Of a stretch of DNA of 13,329 nucleotides, positions 5,388-12,821 are shown in pieces. Both the position numbers and the translations under genes were made by a program. Source of the DNA: Euryarchaeota archaeon UBA169 (lineage in GTDB: Archaea > Thermoplasmatota > Poseidoniia > MGIII > CG-Epi1); the NCBI GenBank assembly GCA_002497685.1, contig DAEH01000042.1:1-13329 (forward strand). The letters run 5' to 3'. Below the pieces are notes generated by a model. The model was given only the letters and a program-made list of their open reading frames with translations. It was not told the origin of the DNA and ran no database searches. The first letter of the stretch is position 1; each line of letters begins with the position of its first letter.

Positions 5388-6280
5388 ACTTTGATATGGA
5401 AATATTTCTTAAAAGAAAGAAGTATCCTATATTTTCATTATTAATCATTTTAACAACATGGTTTGTTTTTGTTGATTTAGTCGATGGAGATTGGACTAGT
5501 ATTGAAAACAGTTTAGATAACCTGGGAGTATTTTTTTATGAATCTCTTTGGCCTCCAAATTGGAAAGTACTAGAGGCAAGATCATACCCAGTTTGTGATA
5601 GAAATTGGGATATACTTTGTTCTCCAGCATATATTGGGATTGTTGAAACTTTAAAAATTGCTTTTGTTTCTACAGGTCTTGGTTTTATCTTAAGTTTACC
5701 ACTTTCTACACTTGCTTCTAGAAATTTGTACCGAGATTCAATAGCGTTACCTTTCCGGTTTCTATTATCTGGAATGCGAACTTTACCTAGCCTTATCTGG
5801 GCGATATTTTTTGTCATTTTAATAGGTCTAGGCCCTATTTCAGGAGTAATGGCTATGACTTTTTACACAATAGGCTATCTGGGTAAATTGCAGTACGAGA
5901 CAATAGAAGGCCTCTCCAAAGATCCTTTAGATGCGGCAAAAGCTATGGGTCTGAGTAATTTTGAAATAATAATGAGAGTAGTAATTCCAGAATCTGCTAA
6001 TAATTTGATATCTCAACTATTATTCATGTTTGAATATAATGTGAGGCATGGTTCAGTGATAGGTATAGTGGGTGCAGGAGGAATTGGCTATTATATTTCT
6101 ACTTATCTTAAATTTTTGCAATATGATAAAGTTATGGCTCTTCTCATAGTTTTGTTTTTTGTAGTTGTTATAATTGATCTTTTATCAATTAAAGCAAGAT
6201 CCTTCTTCGTAGATGATGTAAATTACAAATATCCAAGTCTTTTTGAAGCGATATTAAGGAGTAAAAATGATGAATCTTAG
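5384..6280 (+). CDS. ABC transporter permease, PhnE-like
   Basis: A 298-residue inner-membrane permease with about six hydrophobic segments (roughly 14-30, 86-110, 128-148, 150-166, 210-235, 248-268). The EAA loop that contacts the ATPase is clear: D-A-A-K-A-M-G-L-S-N-F-E-I (183-195) with V-I-P at 200-202. G-A-G-G-I-G-Y-Y-I (230-238) is typical of PhnE-type permeases. The outward loop between the first two helices (about 31-84) is unusually Trp/Cys-rich, with Cys71 and Cys79; it could contact the binding protein. Only one permease gene is present, so a homodimer is likely. The start overlaps the ATPase stop, and its own end overlaps the next gene by 14 nt. No C-P lyase or phosphonatase genes lie nearby, which argues against phosphonate use. 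Confidence 0.88.
   Translation: MNFDMEIFLKRKKYPIFSLLIILTTWFVFVDLVDGDWTSIENSLDNLGVFFYESLWPPNWKVLEARSYPVCDRNWDILCSPAYIGIVETLKIAFVSTGLGFILSLPLSTLASRNLYRDSIALPFRFLLSGMRTLPSLIWAIFFVILIGLGPISGVMAMTFYTIGYLGKLQYETIEGLSKDPLDAAKAMGLSNFEIIMRVVIPESANNLISQLLFMFEYNVRHGSVIGIVGAGGIGYYISTYLKFLQYDKVMALLIVLFFVVVIIDLLSIKARSFFVDDVNYKYPSLFEAILRSKNDES
6256..6261 (+). promoter_or_regulatory. Ribosome-binding site inside the permease gene
   Basis: AAGGAG lies 5 nt before the first and 8 nt before the second of two adjacent ATG codons (6267 and 6270). This supports translation of the next gene from within the permease end; either Met may be used. Confidence 0.5.
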
Positions 6281-7196
6281 GAATTTAGGTGCAGGTATTG
6301 TATTGTTATTAATCGTTCTAGGAGGTATATGGTTCGTCATGATTAGTTCATATGAAGAAGATTTAGGAACTAAAAATGAGTATTTAGCCGTAGATTCAGT
6401 AAATAATGTAACGATGGAAAAAAATAATTCTTTATTTGATATTTCATTTTCAAATTCAGAAGAGTCTCTGGAGTGGTCTAAGTTAAGTGTGAGTATAGAT
6501 AACGGCACCGAGAGAATGGCTTGTTCTAAGGGTAATTTTACCTCTAATGAAATAGGCAAGTCCAAAATCGCACCTAAATTAAGTTCAGACGGAGTTACAT
6601 TTACAGTAACAGTTGATGCAACATCAGAAGATGATTTTACTTATCTTGATTTGTCTAACCTTTTAGAAGGTAGCGTTTCCAACTTCAATTTAAGGTTCTC
6701 AAAAACAGACATTTATTTATCTGAGAATGTTACCGGTACTATAATTGACGATGTTAATTTTGAAGATCTTATCAATATCCCTAATCAAGAGTTTACAGAA
6801 AATAGTGATGAAAGGTTAGATTGGTATGATTATAAGATTACAACTCATAGAGTGGAACCTGAAGATAAAATTTATGTAATTAATAATAATGGTAATTATT
6901 TTAAAATTAAATTTTTAAGTTATTATAATGATGAGGACGAGCCTCGTTATGTTTCATTTCTAGTAAGTGCATTAGAGGATAGTGATTTTCCAGCGCTTTC
7001 GAACCCTCTTCTTGTAAGCCCTGCAAAATGTACAATAATTGAATCCACTTTTAAGTCAGACTTTTGGGAACAGGATGAGACCATTATGATATATGAAAAT
7101 AATTTTGATATATGTTCTGATAATTGTACTATTAAAATTTTCATAACTTATGAGAATATATCGGTTAAAGGCACTCAAACTATCTTGTTGTCTTAA
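6267..7196 (+). CDS. Membrane-anchored protein with HmuY-like module
   Basis: A 309-residue protein with one N-terminal membrane helix (about residues 8-27) and an outward acidic, Asn-rich domain. Residues about 50-180 look like all-beta extracellular sequence that I cannot assign. Residues about 186-237 resemble the core of HmuY-family proteins, which in bacteria bind heme: W-Y-D-Y, then T-T-H-R-V, I-Y-V-I, N-G-N-Y-F-K-I-K-F-L-S-Y-Y. The single His194 and nearby Tyr residues could be metal or heme ligands, but this is a guess. Cys255, Cys283 and Cys287 occur near the C-terminus. The gene is the last of the transporter operon and abuts the convergent hydrolase gene without spacing. Its position suggests an accessory surface protein for iron or heme capture. 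The HmuY call is by pattern and moderately sure at best. Confidence 0.5.
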   Translation: MMNLRNLGAGIVLLLIVLGGIWFVMISSYEEDLGTKNEYLAVDSVNNVTMEKNNSLFDISFSNSEESLEWSKLSVSIDNGTERMACSKGNFTSNEIGKSKIAPKLSSDGVTFTVTVDATSEDDFTYLDLSNLLEGSVSNFNLRFSKTDIYLSENVTGTIIDDVNFEDLINIPNQEFTENSDERLDWYDYKITTHRVEPEDKIYVINNNGNYFKIKFLSYYNDEDEPRYVSFLVSALEDSDFPALSNPLLVSPAKCTIIESTFKSDFWEQDETIMIYENNFDICSDNCTIKIFITYENISVKGTQTILLS

Positions 7197-8987
7197 TTAT
7201 TGATTATTAGCAGCCTCAGTAGATTGAGGAGTAATGAAAACTTGGTTTCCATCAATGTCAATAAAAGGAATTATAATATTTGATGTCTCAGATAATACAT
7301 GTATTGGACAAGCATTCCCACAAAGTGGGGCCAAGTAATCTTCACCAGTATCTGTTAGCACTAATCGGATTCCATGGCCTGCAGGAATTAATGCATCTAT
7401 CGCTTGAAATTCCATCATCATCATTACTCTTTCATTTGGGAGAACAGTTTGAGGTTCTGAACCACCTGCATGATAGCGGATATCCATGGTGGCATGTCCT
7501 AGTCTCATACCAGTAGTAGCATCTTGCATTTCAGCAAATATTTGTCCACCATCAAAAAAAGCTATTGTATCTAAGTGAAGTTTAACAAGGCCTGAAATAT
7601 ATGTAGTCTCAGTTTCAGAAAGGGCCGGACAATCCAATGTAATACTTTGTTGACTTACACCTCCAACAACTGAGAGGCCAGTAACGAAAGCGCCAGTATT
7701 TTGACAATCAGCTAGTGATATTGTTACTTTTTCATTATCTCTTGGAGGCCAAGTATTCTCAATTCTCCACTGTCCATCATTACGTTGAACTTGAACATTT
7801 AAATCAGGTTTTGGCCCGATTCCTTTTAGATAATATTCAAACCATTCAAATAAATCTTGAGCCCAGTCCCACCGAGTCATATTGTGTATTGCTTCAGCTC
7901 CATAACCCGTTTCTTGAACATTGTGTTTTGTCCATTGGTCCGGATAGTTATGTTCCCATTGGCCTAGCATTCCTTTTACATCAAACCCAGCATCTTGATA
8001 AATTTGGTACCAAGGCGTTCCATCAGGACTACTAAATACTTGATGTGGATCAACATTCCAATCTTGTAATCCTTGTATCCAATAAACAGAACCTTTCCAA
8101 TTTTGGAATGCTTTATCAATATGTGATCTCTCATTATAATAATTTTGCATGTAGGGATCTAATTCACCAGCACCGTACGTAATAGGCCCAGCAACTAACC
8201 CTTCAGCAATATCTGGACAAATATTGTCAATATCATCTTGATTATAATCTACAGTACTTGAAAAATAAATCATATGCATTATTTGAGATCTAGCTTCAGC
8301 ACTACCATTCTTGTAAAGAAGAGGATGCAAGGCAGTCGTACCACTAATAGGAACAATTGTTTTTAGATATTCACTACCTAAAGCTGCAGCTTCCCATTGT
8401 GTAGCACCTTCGTAGGATTTGCCGTATAGTCCAACGTGGCCGTTGCTCCATTCCTGACTTCCAAGCCATTCAACAGCATGATGTATTCCTAAACCTTCAC
8501 CCGCACCCCTATAGTCAAAGCATCCTGTAGAAAGTTCAGTTCCAAATACAGCTACTTGGGCAAAAGCATACCCATGGGGAATAAAATTTTCAAATATAAA
8601 TTCTCCACGACCTGCACCCACAATTCCAGTATGTCCAGATTCATCACCTGGTTGACCAAATGAGAAATAGGGACTAATAACAGCAATTACAGGTACTTTT
8701 TCACCTTTCAGAGTATTACTTGGCAACCAGTAAGAAAGATGTATATCAGCTTCAGCAGGGCCACTTTCCCAAACACTACTAGTATCAACTGTGAATGTGG
8801 CATCTTGTACTTCTAAGGCATAATGAGGTCCAGTTTCTAAAACTTTTGAAAAAGTATGCGTCATATTCCAATCTAGTTCATGTCTATCTTTAATGTCAGG
8901 ATAATAATCATTATTTTTTGATTCTTCCATGCATCCTGTAAATGATGTAGCCATCACTAATAAGACACAAAGAATACTTTTATTCAT
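7197..8987 (-). CDS. S15/CocE-family hydrolase (Xaa-Pro peptidase-like), exported lipoprotein
   Basis: A 596-residue alpha/beta hydrolase of the CocE/NonD and Xaa-Pro dipeptidyl-peptidase type, normal length. The signal peptide ends in S-F-T-G-C (lipid Cys19), the same lipobox as the transferrin-like protein, so it sits on the outer face of the membrane. The nucleophile elbow is G-K-S-Y-E-G (Ser191), the acid is in G-L-Q-D-W-N-V (Asp309), and the base is in G-Q-W-E-H (His346). The beta-rich C-terminal domain (about 395-596) with D-T-G-E-D-Y-L-A-P-L is as expected. It probably cleaves peptides or esters outside the cell. The TATA-like box 19-25 nt upstream and lack of a ribosome-binding site suggest a leaderless mRNA. 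A near-match to the DtxR palindrome lies further upstream. Exact substrate cannot be told. Confidence 0.88.
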   Translation of the reverse strand: MNKSILCVLLVMATSFTGCMEESKNNDYYPDIKDRHELDWNMTHTFSKVLETGPHYALEVQDATFTVDTSSVWESGPAEADIHLSYWLPSNTLKGEKVPVIAVISPYFSFGQPGDESGHTGIVGAGRGEFIFENFIPHGYAFAQVAVFGTELSTGCFDYRGAGEGLGIHHAVEWLGSQEWSNGHVGLYGKSYEGATQWEAAALGSEYLKTIVPISGTTALHPLLYKNGSAEARSQIMHMIYFSSTVDYNQDDIDNICPDIAEGLVAGPITYGAGELDPYMQNYYNERSHIDKAFQNWKGSVYWIQGLQDWNVDPHQVFSSPDGTPWYQIYQDAGFDVKGMLGQWEHNYPDQWTKHNVQETGYGAEAIHNMTRWDWAQDLFEWFEYYLKGIGPKPDLNVQVQRNDGQWRIENTWPPRDNEKVTISLADCQNTGAFVTGLSVVGGVSQQSITLDCPALSETETTYISGLVKLHLDTIAFFDGGQIFAEMQDATTGMRLGHATMDIRYHAGGSEPQTVLPNERVMMMMEFQAIDALIPAGHGIRLVLTDTGEDYLAPLCGNACPIHVLSETSNIIIPFIDIDGNQVFITPQSTEAANNQ

Positions 8988-9005
8988 ATACTCGAAAAAC
9001 CTACA

Positions 9006-9012
9006 TTATAAA
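9006..9012 (-). promoter_or_regulatory. TATA-like box of the CocE-type hydrolase gene
   Basis: TTTATAA on the minus strand, centred about 22 nt before the ATG at 8987, fits leaderless initiation at or next to the start codon. Confidence 0.45.
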
Positions 9013-9032
9013 TGATTATTCTTCATTTTGGA

Positions 9033-9048
9033 TTTAGGGTGGCCGAAA
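9033..9048. promoter_or_regulatory. Possible DtxR-type operator (imperfect)
   Basis: TTTAGG-GTGG-CCGAAA has the same 6-4-6 layout as the three operators before the transferrin-like gene, with one mismatch in the second half-site. It lies between the divergent hydrolase and YbaN-like genes, about 21 bp upstream of the hydrolase TATA-like box. Confidence 0.4.
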
Positions 9049-9090
9049 GTAACCTTTAATGAACCACTCTAATACAATATTATATCAAAG

Positions 9091-9582
9091 ATGGCTAATT
9101 CTGAAAGATTGGAAACAATAGATGAAATCGTAGAAAAATATTTTGTATCTAGTAGTCCATTTAAGACCAAAATTTATGTATTATTAGGTTATCTTTTTGT
9201 TTTATTTGCAATAATTGGAATTTGGGTTCCGGGATGGCCTACAGTTTCTTGGGCTGTGCCAGCAGCTTTTCTTTTTTCTTTATCCAATGAGGCTCTTTTT
9301 CGCTGGTCATTATCAAACAAATATTTTGGCACTTCTATGTTTGAATATTATGCAACAGGTAAGACCCTTCCAAACCATGTAAAATATGTTATAGCTTCGT
9401 TCATATTTTTGATGTCGTCTTCTTCAGCCTATTTTGTTTGGCTTGTATCTACTAAAGGCGATGGCATATTGCAAGACCCGTCATCATGGGATGGTGCAGA
9501 TCCTGGTTTCGGTTCAGCCACAATTATGTTTGTTGGCTTATTTGGAATGTGGTATGTTTTATCACAAGTCAAATCTAGATGA
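9091..9582 (+). CDS. YbaN/DUF454-family small membrane protein
   Basis: A 163-residue membrane protein. Three hydrophobic stretches (about 28-48, 50-66 and 100-120) plus a C-terminal one (about 143-158) are visible. The core Y-V-L-L-G-Y-L-F-V-L-F-A, then G-I-W-V-P-G-W-P-T, then A-A-F-L-F-S and R-W followed by N-K-Y-F-G matches the conserved pattern of the YbaN/DUF454 family, whose function is unknown. No Shine-Dalgarno sequence precedes the ATG; a weak TTTAAT at 9055-9060 could act as promoter element. The methyltransferase gene follows 40 nt downstream with its own TATA-like box, so they need not be co-transcribed. Confidence 0.75.
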   Translation: MANSERLETIDEIVEKYFVSSSPFKTKIYVLLGYLFVLFAIIGIWVPGWPTVSWAVPAAFLFSLSNEALFRWSLSNKYFGTSMFEYYATGKTLPNHVKYVIASFIFLMSSSSAYFVWLVSTKGDGILQDPSSWDGADPGFGSATIMFVGLFGMWYVLSQVKSR

Positions 9583-9592
9583 TCTATGTTAA

Positions 9593-9601
9593 TAGTATAA
9601 A
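9593..9601 (+). promoter_or_regulatory. TATA-like box of the methyltransferase gene
   Basis: TAGTATAAA is centred about 26 nt before the ATG at 9623, and no ribosome-binding site is present. This fits a leaderless archaeal transcript. Confidence 0.45.
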
Positions 9602-9622
9602 CCCATTACTCATGATACACAT

Positions 9623-10243
9623 ATGACAGATAGCAAGAGAAAGCACAGGCACGGTATTTACCGCCTTTATGCACCAATATATGATAGATTTATGGCGCCT
9701 TCTTTTGCAGATGGTCATTCAAAGATGTATAATTCTCTTAAATTACAAAAAGGAGATGAAATCCTAGAAGTTGGAGTTGGAACTGGAATTTCACTAACTC
9801 ACGTGCCTGATTTTGTTAAAGTAGAAGCTATTGATTATAGTGAACCAATGTTGGTCAAAGCACGCAAAAGGCAAGAGAATGGAGAATTTGCAGCAGATAT
9901 TAATTTTCAACAGATGGATGCCCATGTTCTTGATTTTGACACTAACCAATTTGATCATTGCGTTGTGGCCCACACTCTTGCAGTTGTAGCTGAACCTGAG
10001 GTAGTTCTAAAGGAAATAGTTAGAGTTACGAAATCTTCGGGATTAATTGCAATAGTTAATCATTATAAAGCTAAAAAAGGAATTATAGGTACACTCTGGA
10101 ATCCTTTTAGAAAGCGTTTGGGCCTTGGAAAGTACGTTGATTTCAAGCAAATAATAGAGAAGTGTGGTCTGGAAGTTTTGAGTGAAGAACGAGTAAATAA
10201 TTTTACTACAAACACTAAAATGATTGTTTGTAAAAATCCTTAA
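9623..10243 (+). CDS. SAM-dependent methyltransferase, PmtA-like
   Basis: A 206-residue class I methyltransferase. Residues 13-26 (Y-R-L-Y-A-P-I-Y-D-R-F-M-A-P) are followed by SAM motif I, L-E-V-G-V-G-T-G (48-55), the acidic ribose-binding residue in A-I-D-Y-S (Asp71), Q-M-D-A (97-100), the F-D-H-C-V-V strand (110-115), and I-V-N-H-Y (144-148). The order and the I-V-N-H segment resemble the bacterial phosphatidylethanolamine N-methyltransferase PmtA group. The related UbiE/MenG quinone methylases are an alternative. In an archaeon the substrate may be an archaeal lipid headgroup or a quinone; the sequence does not decide. Its stop overlaps the stop of the convergent epimerase gene (10240-10243). 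Confidence 0.75.
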   Translation: MTDSKRKHRHGIYRLYAPIYDRFMAPSFADGHSKMYNSLKLQKGDEILEVGVGTGISLTHVPDFVKVEAIDYSEPMLVKARKRQENGEFAADINFQQMDAHVLDFDTNQFDHCVVAHTLAVVAEPEVVLKEIVRVTKSSGLIAIVNHYKAKKGIIGTLWNPFRKRLGLGKYVDFKQIIEKCGLEVLSEERVNNFTTNTKMIVCKNP

Positions 10244-11244
10244 TTCAATTTATGCCTAATCCAGTTTAGTGTATCTCTAACTGAATCTTCTATATCCATA
10301 GGATTCCATCCAAGTACACCTCTTGCTTTACTAGAATCGTAATTGGTTATTTTACCCATGTATTCTTTGACAGTCTCAGATGAAATGGCGGGAGTGTATC
10401 CAAACCATGATTTTGTAGTTTCAAATCTAGCATAGAGTCTTAATTGCCACATAGGGGCAATCTTAGTTGGTACTTTAATTTCAGGATCAACTTCCTTTAT
10501 TATGTTCATCAATTCGAATCCATCCAAGCAGGTTGTACAAAGAATATGTCTTCCTTCGGTATTATTATTTTCATAAGCAAGGATGTGAGCTAATGCTACA
10601 TCTCTTACATCTACATAACCAAAAGTTTGCGGAGGTAATCTCGGTAGTTCATTCTTTAAAATTTTATCAAACAAAAAAGTACTTGGAGTGTGTCTGTGAA
10701 AATAAGGTCCGATAACTGCAGTAGGGTTCATTACAACCATCTTAAGGTCCATTTCACGTGAAAAATCCCAAGCTCTTTTTTCAGCTTCGGTTTTAGCATA
10801 TGAATAAGGATGCTTTGATTCTGAGTTCCAATCTTTTTCAGTAAGAGCTTTACCATTGGGTCCGCTTCTCCCAACGGCTGCAGTACTTGACGTAAAAATT
10901 ATTTTTTTTACTCCAGCATTATGCGCACATTTTAGAACATTTATTCCTCCAATTATTGATGGATTAATTATTTCTTCTTCAGGATCTTTAGCCCAACTTT
11001 TGTATACTGCAGCTACTTGAAAAACACCATCTATATTTTCCATAGCTGGTTCTATAGTTTCAGGTTTCATTAAATCTAAACTTACAATTTCAACATCAAA
11101 TTTAGATAGATTCTTAGTCAATTCTTTGTTTTTTTTATCTCTTACACTTGCCCTAACATTATATCCTCTTTCAACGAGTAATTTAGTGAGTGTATATCCA
11201 ACATGTCCGTTTGCCCCAGTTACAAGAACATTTTTTCCAGCCAT
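10240..11244 (-). CDS. NAD(P)-dependent epimerase/reductase, extended SDR (dihydroflavonol-reductase-like)
   Basis: A 334-residue extended short-chain dehydrogenase. The Rossmann motif T-G-A-N-G-H-V-G is at residues 9-16, a possible NADP-binding Arg is in A-S-V-R-D (Arg35), the catalytic Ser region is T-S-S-T-A-A-V-G (118-125), and the active pair is Tyr147/Lys151 in Y-S-Y-A-K. The segment M-N-P-T-A-V-I-G-P and then Y-V-D-V-R-D-V-A-L-A-H resemble the dihydroflavonol-4-reductase/HpnA branch. Cytoplasmic; the substrate is not predictable, perhaps a sugar nucleotide, sterol-like or isoprenoid compound. It starts one base after the orn stop, so the two form an operon. Confidence 0.85.
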   Translation of the reverse strand: MAGKNVLVTGANGHVGYTLTKLLVERGYNVRASVRDKKNKELTKNLSKFDVEIVSLDLMKPETIEPAMENIDGVFQVAAVYKSWAKDPEEEIINPSIIGGINVLKCAHNAGVKKIIFTSSTAAVGRSGPNGKALTEKDWNSESKHPYSYAKTEAEKRAWDFSREMDLKMVVMNPTAVIGPYFHRHTPSTFLFDKILKNELPRLPPQTFGYVDVRDVALAHILAYENNNTEGRHILCTTCLDGFELMNIIKEVDPEIKVPTKIAPMWQLRLYARFETTKSWFGYTPAISSETVKEYMGKITNYDSSKARGVLGWNPMDIEDSVRDTLNWIRHKLN

Positions 11245-11245
11245 A

Positions 11246-11785
11246 TTAGATAAATAGTTGTTTCCTATAATATTTCAATTCTTCAATGGATTCTATAATA
11301 TCCTCTAATGCTCTATGATTTTCAGCCTTAGAAGGTACATTTCGGTCAACATCAGGATACCATCTATTTGCTAATTCTTTTATAGAAGAAACGTCGACAA
11401 CCCTATAGTGAAATCTATTTTCTAAATCATTCATTTGAGCATCTAAAAATCGCCTATCAGTTCCTATTGAATTACCGCAAACAGGCGGTTTGTTTGTAGA
11501 TTTAATATGCTTGTCAATAAACTCCAATGTTTCAATTTCAGCTTCTCTTATTGTCAATGAGCTTTTTTTAACTTCACCAATCAGTCCTGATTTGGTGTGC
11601 ATATCTGTAACATATGCATTCATTTTACTTAATTCCTGGTCAGATGCATTGATAACTAAATCAGGTCCTTTAGCTATAATATTCAGTTCAGAATCAGTTA
11701 TTATTGTAGCAATTTCGATTATTTTATGAATTTGTGGATTGAGTCCAGTCATTTCTAAATCAATCCATACCAATTCCTTTGCCAT
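11246..11785 (-). CDS. orn: Oligoribonuclease
   Basis: A 179-residue 3'-5' exoribonuclease of the DEDDh superfamily, full length for Orn. The motif W-I-D-L-E-M-T-G-L gives Asp9 and Glu11, G-N-S-I-G-T-D-R-R-F-L gives Asp110, and A-E-N-H-R-A-L-E-D gives His157 and Asp162. The M-N-A-Y-V-T-D-M-H segment corresponds to the family pattern around W-x-x-x-x-H-x-x-S-G-L, with S-G-L at 66-68. It degrades 2-5 nt RNA fragments to mononucleotides in the cytoplasm. Orn is typical of proteobacteria, actinobacteria and eukaryotes and uncommon in archaea, so acquisition by transfer is likely (inference). It is the first gene of the orn-epimerase pair and is divergent from guaAb. Confidence 0.94.
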   Translation of the reverse strand: MAKELVWIDLEMTGLNPQIHKIIEIATIITDSELNIIAKGPDLVINASDQELSKMNAYVTDMHTKSGLIGEVKKSSLTIREAEIETLEFIDKHIKSTNKPPVCGNSIGTDRRFLDAQMNDLENRFHYRVVDVSSIKELANRWYPDVDRNVPSKAENHRALEDIIESIEELKYYRKQLFI

Positions 11786-11830
11786 GTATCCGGATTAGAG
11801 GCCTACTAAATAGGATTTGTAGCGATAAAG

Positions 11831-11838
11831 TACTATAG
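11831..11838 (+). promoter_or_regulatory. TATA-like element of guaAb
   Basis: TACTATAG lies 21-28 nt before the ATG at 11859; no ribosome-binding site is seen, so a leaderless start is plausible. An ATG at 11848 is out of frame. Confidence 0.35.
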
Positions 11839-11858
11839 CCCTTTCTAATGGCAAAAGT

Positions 11859-12812
11859 ATGGCTTTTTTCAATCCTGAGAAATTTACAACCGAGTCAGTA
11901 GAAAAGTTGAAAACTGAATTGTCAGATAAAGCAATAATTGCTGCATCGGGCGGAGTAGATTCTACGGTTGCAGCAGTATTGGCAGCTAAGGCAGTCAAAG
12001 ACAGTCTTCTTGCCATTTATGTGGACACAGGATATATGCGCGTAGGAGAATCAGAATATGTTTCATCTATGCTTAGTGAGCTTGGAGTTCAGCACAAAGT
12101 AGTAGATGCTTCTGAGCAATTTTATGCAGGTCTCAAAGGAGTAATTGATCCAGAAGAGAAAAGGAAGATAATTGGAGAATTATTTATCCGAGTATTTGAA
12201 AAAGAAGCTGAAGAATATGGAGGTAAATTTCTGGTTCAGGGAACAATAGCACCAGATTGGATAGAATCAGGAGGGGGTTTACGTGATACAATCAAATCTC
12301 ATCACAATGTAGGTGGTTTACCGGAAGATATGGATATGGTCCTTTGTGAGCCAATAAGAGAATTATACAAAGATGAAGTAAGAAGTTTAGCAGAGTATCT
12401 TGAAGTATCCGTTTCTCAAAGACAACCATTTCCTGGGCCAGGATTGGCAGTGCGAGTGATGGGTGAAGCGACTCCTGAAAGAACGGAAGTTGTTAGACAG
12501 GCTTGTCACATTGCAGAAGAAGAGATGGAATTAGCTTCCAAAGAAGGTATTATGGAATTGCCATGGCAGTATTTTGCAGTAGTTTTACCTGTTAAAACAG
12601 TAGGAGTCCAAGGTGATGTTAGAGCATACGGCAATACAATCGCAGTTAGAGCAGTGCATAGTTTTGATGCAATGACAGCTAAGGCTGCCGAAATTCCATA
12701 TTCAGTTCTCAAAAAGATTTCTGAGAGAATTACACGTGAATTGAAATCAGAGGTCAATCGTGTAGTTTATGATATAACAGACAAACCACCTGGCACAATA
12801 GAGTGGGAATAA
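11859..12812 (+). CDS. guaAb: GMP synthase, ATP-pyrophosphatase subunit (subunit B)
   Basis: A 317-residue stand-alone C-terminal half of GMP synthase. The PP-loop A-S-G-G-V-D-S-T activates XMP with ATP. Also seen are G-T-I-A-P-D-W-I-E-S, the S-H-H-N-V-G-G-L-P segment, Q-R-Q-P-F-P-G-P-G-L-A-V-R-V, the dimer-domain V-G-V-Q-G-D-V-R-A-Y-G, and the conserved ending Y-D-I-T-D-K-P-P-G-T-I-E-W-E. It makes GMP from XMP using ammonia supplied by a separate glutaminase subunit (GuaAa), which is not in the window. This split form is characteristic of archaea, and it is the best single sign of the organism's domain. A small membrane-protein gene follows after 9 nt. Confidence 0.96.
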   Translation: MAFFNPEKFTTESVEKLKTELSDKAIIAASGGVDSTVAAVLAAKAVKDSLLAIYVDTGYMRVGESEYVSSMLSELGVQHKVVDASEQFYAGLKGVIDPEEKRKIIGELFIRVFEKEAEEYGGKFLVQGTIAPDWIESGGGLRDTIKSHHNVGGLPEDMDMVLCEPIRELYKDEVRSLAEYLEVSVSQRQPFPGPGLAVRVMGEATPERTEVVRQACHIAEEEMELASKEGIMELPWQYFAVVLPVKTVGVQGDVRAYGNTIAVRAVHSFDAMTAKAAEIPYSVLKKISERITRELKSEVNRVVYDITDKPPGTIEWE

Positions 12813-12821
12813 GCTGTAGAA

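Noticed and set aside
6254..6565. Minus-strand open frame of 103 codons over the permease/HmuY-like junction
   Set aside because: It lies opposite two well-supported genes, lacks motifs, and has the character of a shadow frame.
7715..8035. Plus-strand open frame opposite the hydrolase
   Set aside because: It covers the region coding for the catalytic Asp and His of the hydrolase on the other strand, and the translated sequence has no protein-family features.
11848..11850. Upstream ATG as start of guaAb
   Set aside because: It is out of frame with the GMP synthase coding sequence; the ATG at 11859 gives the expected N-terminus.
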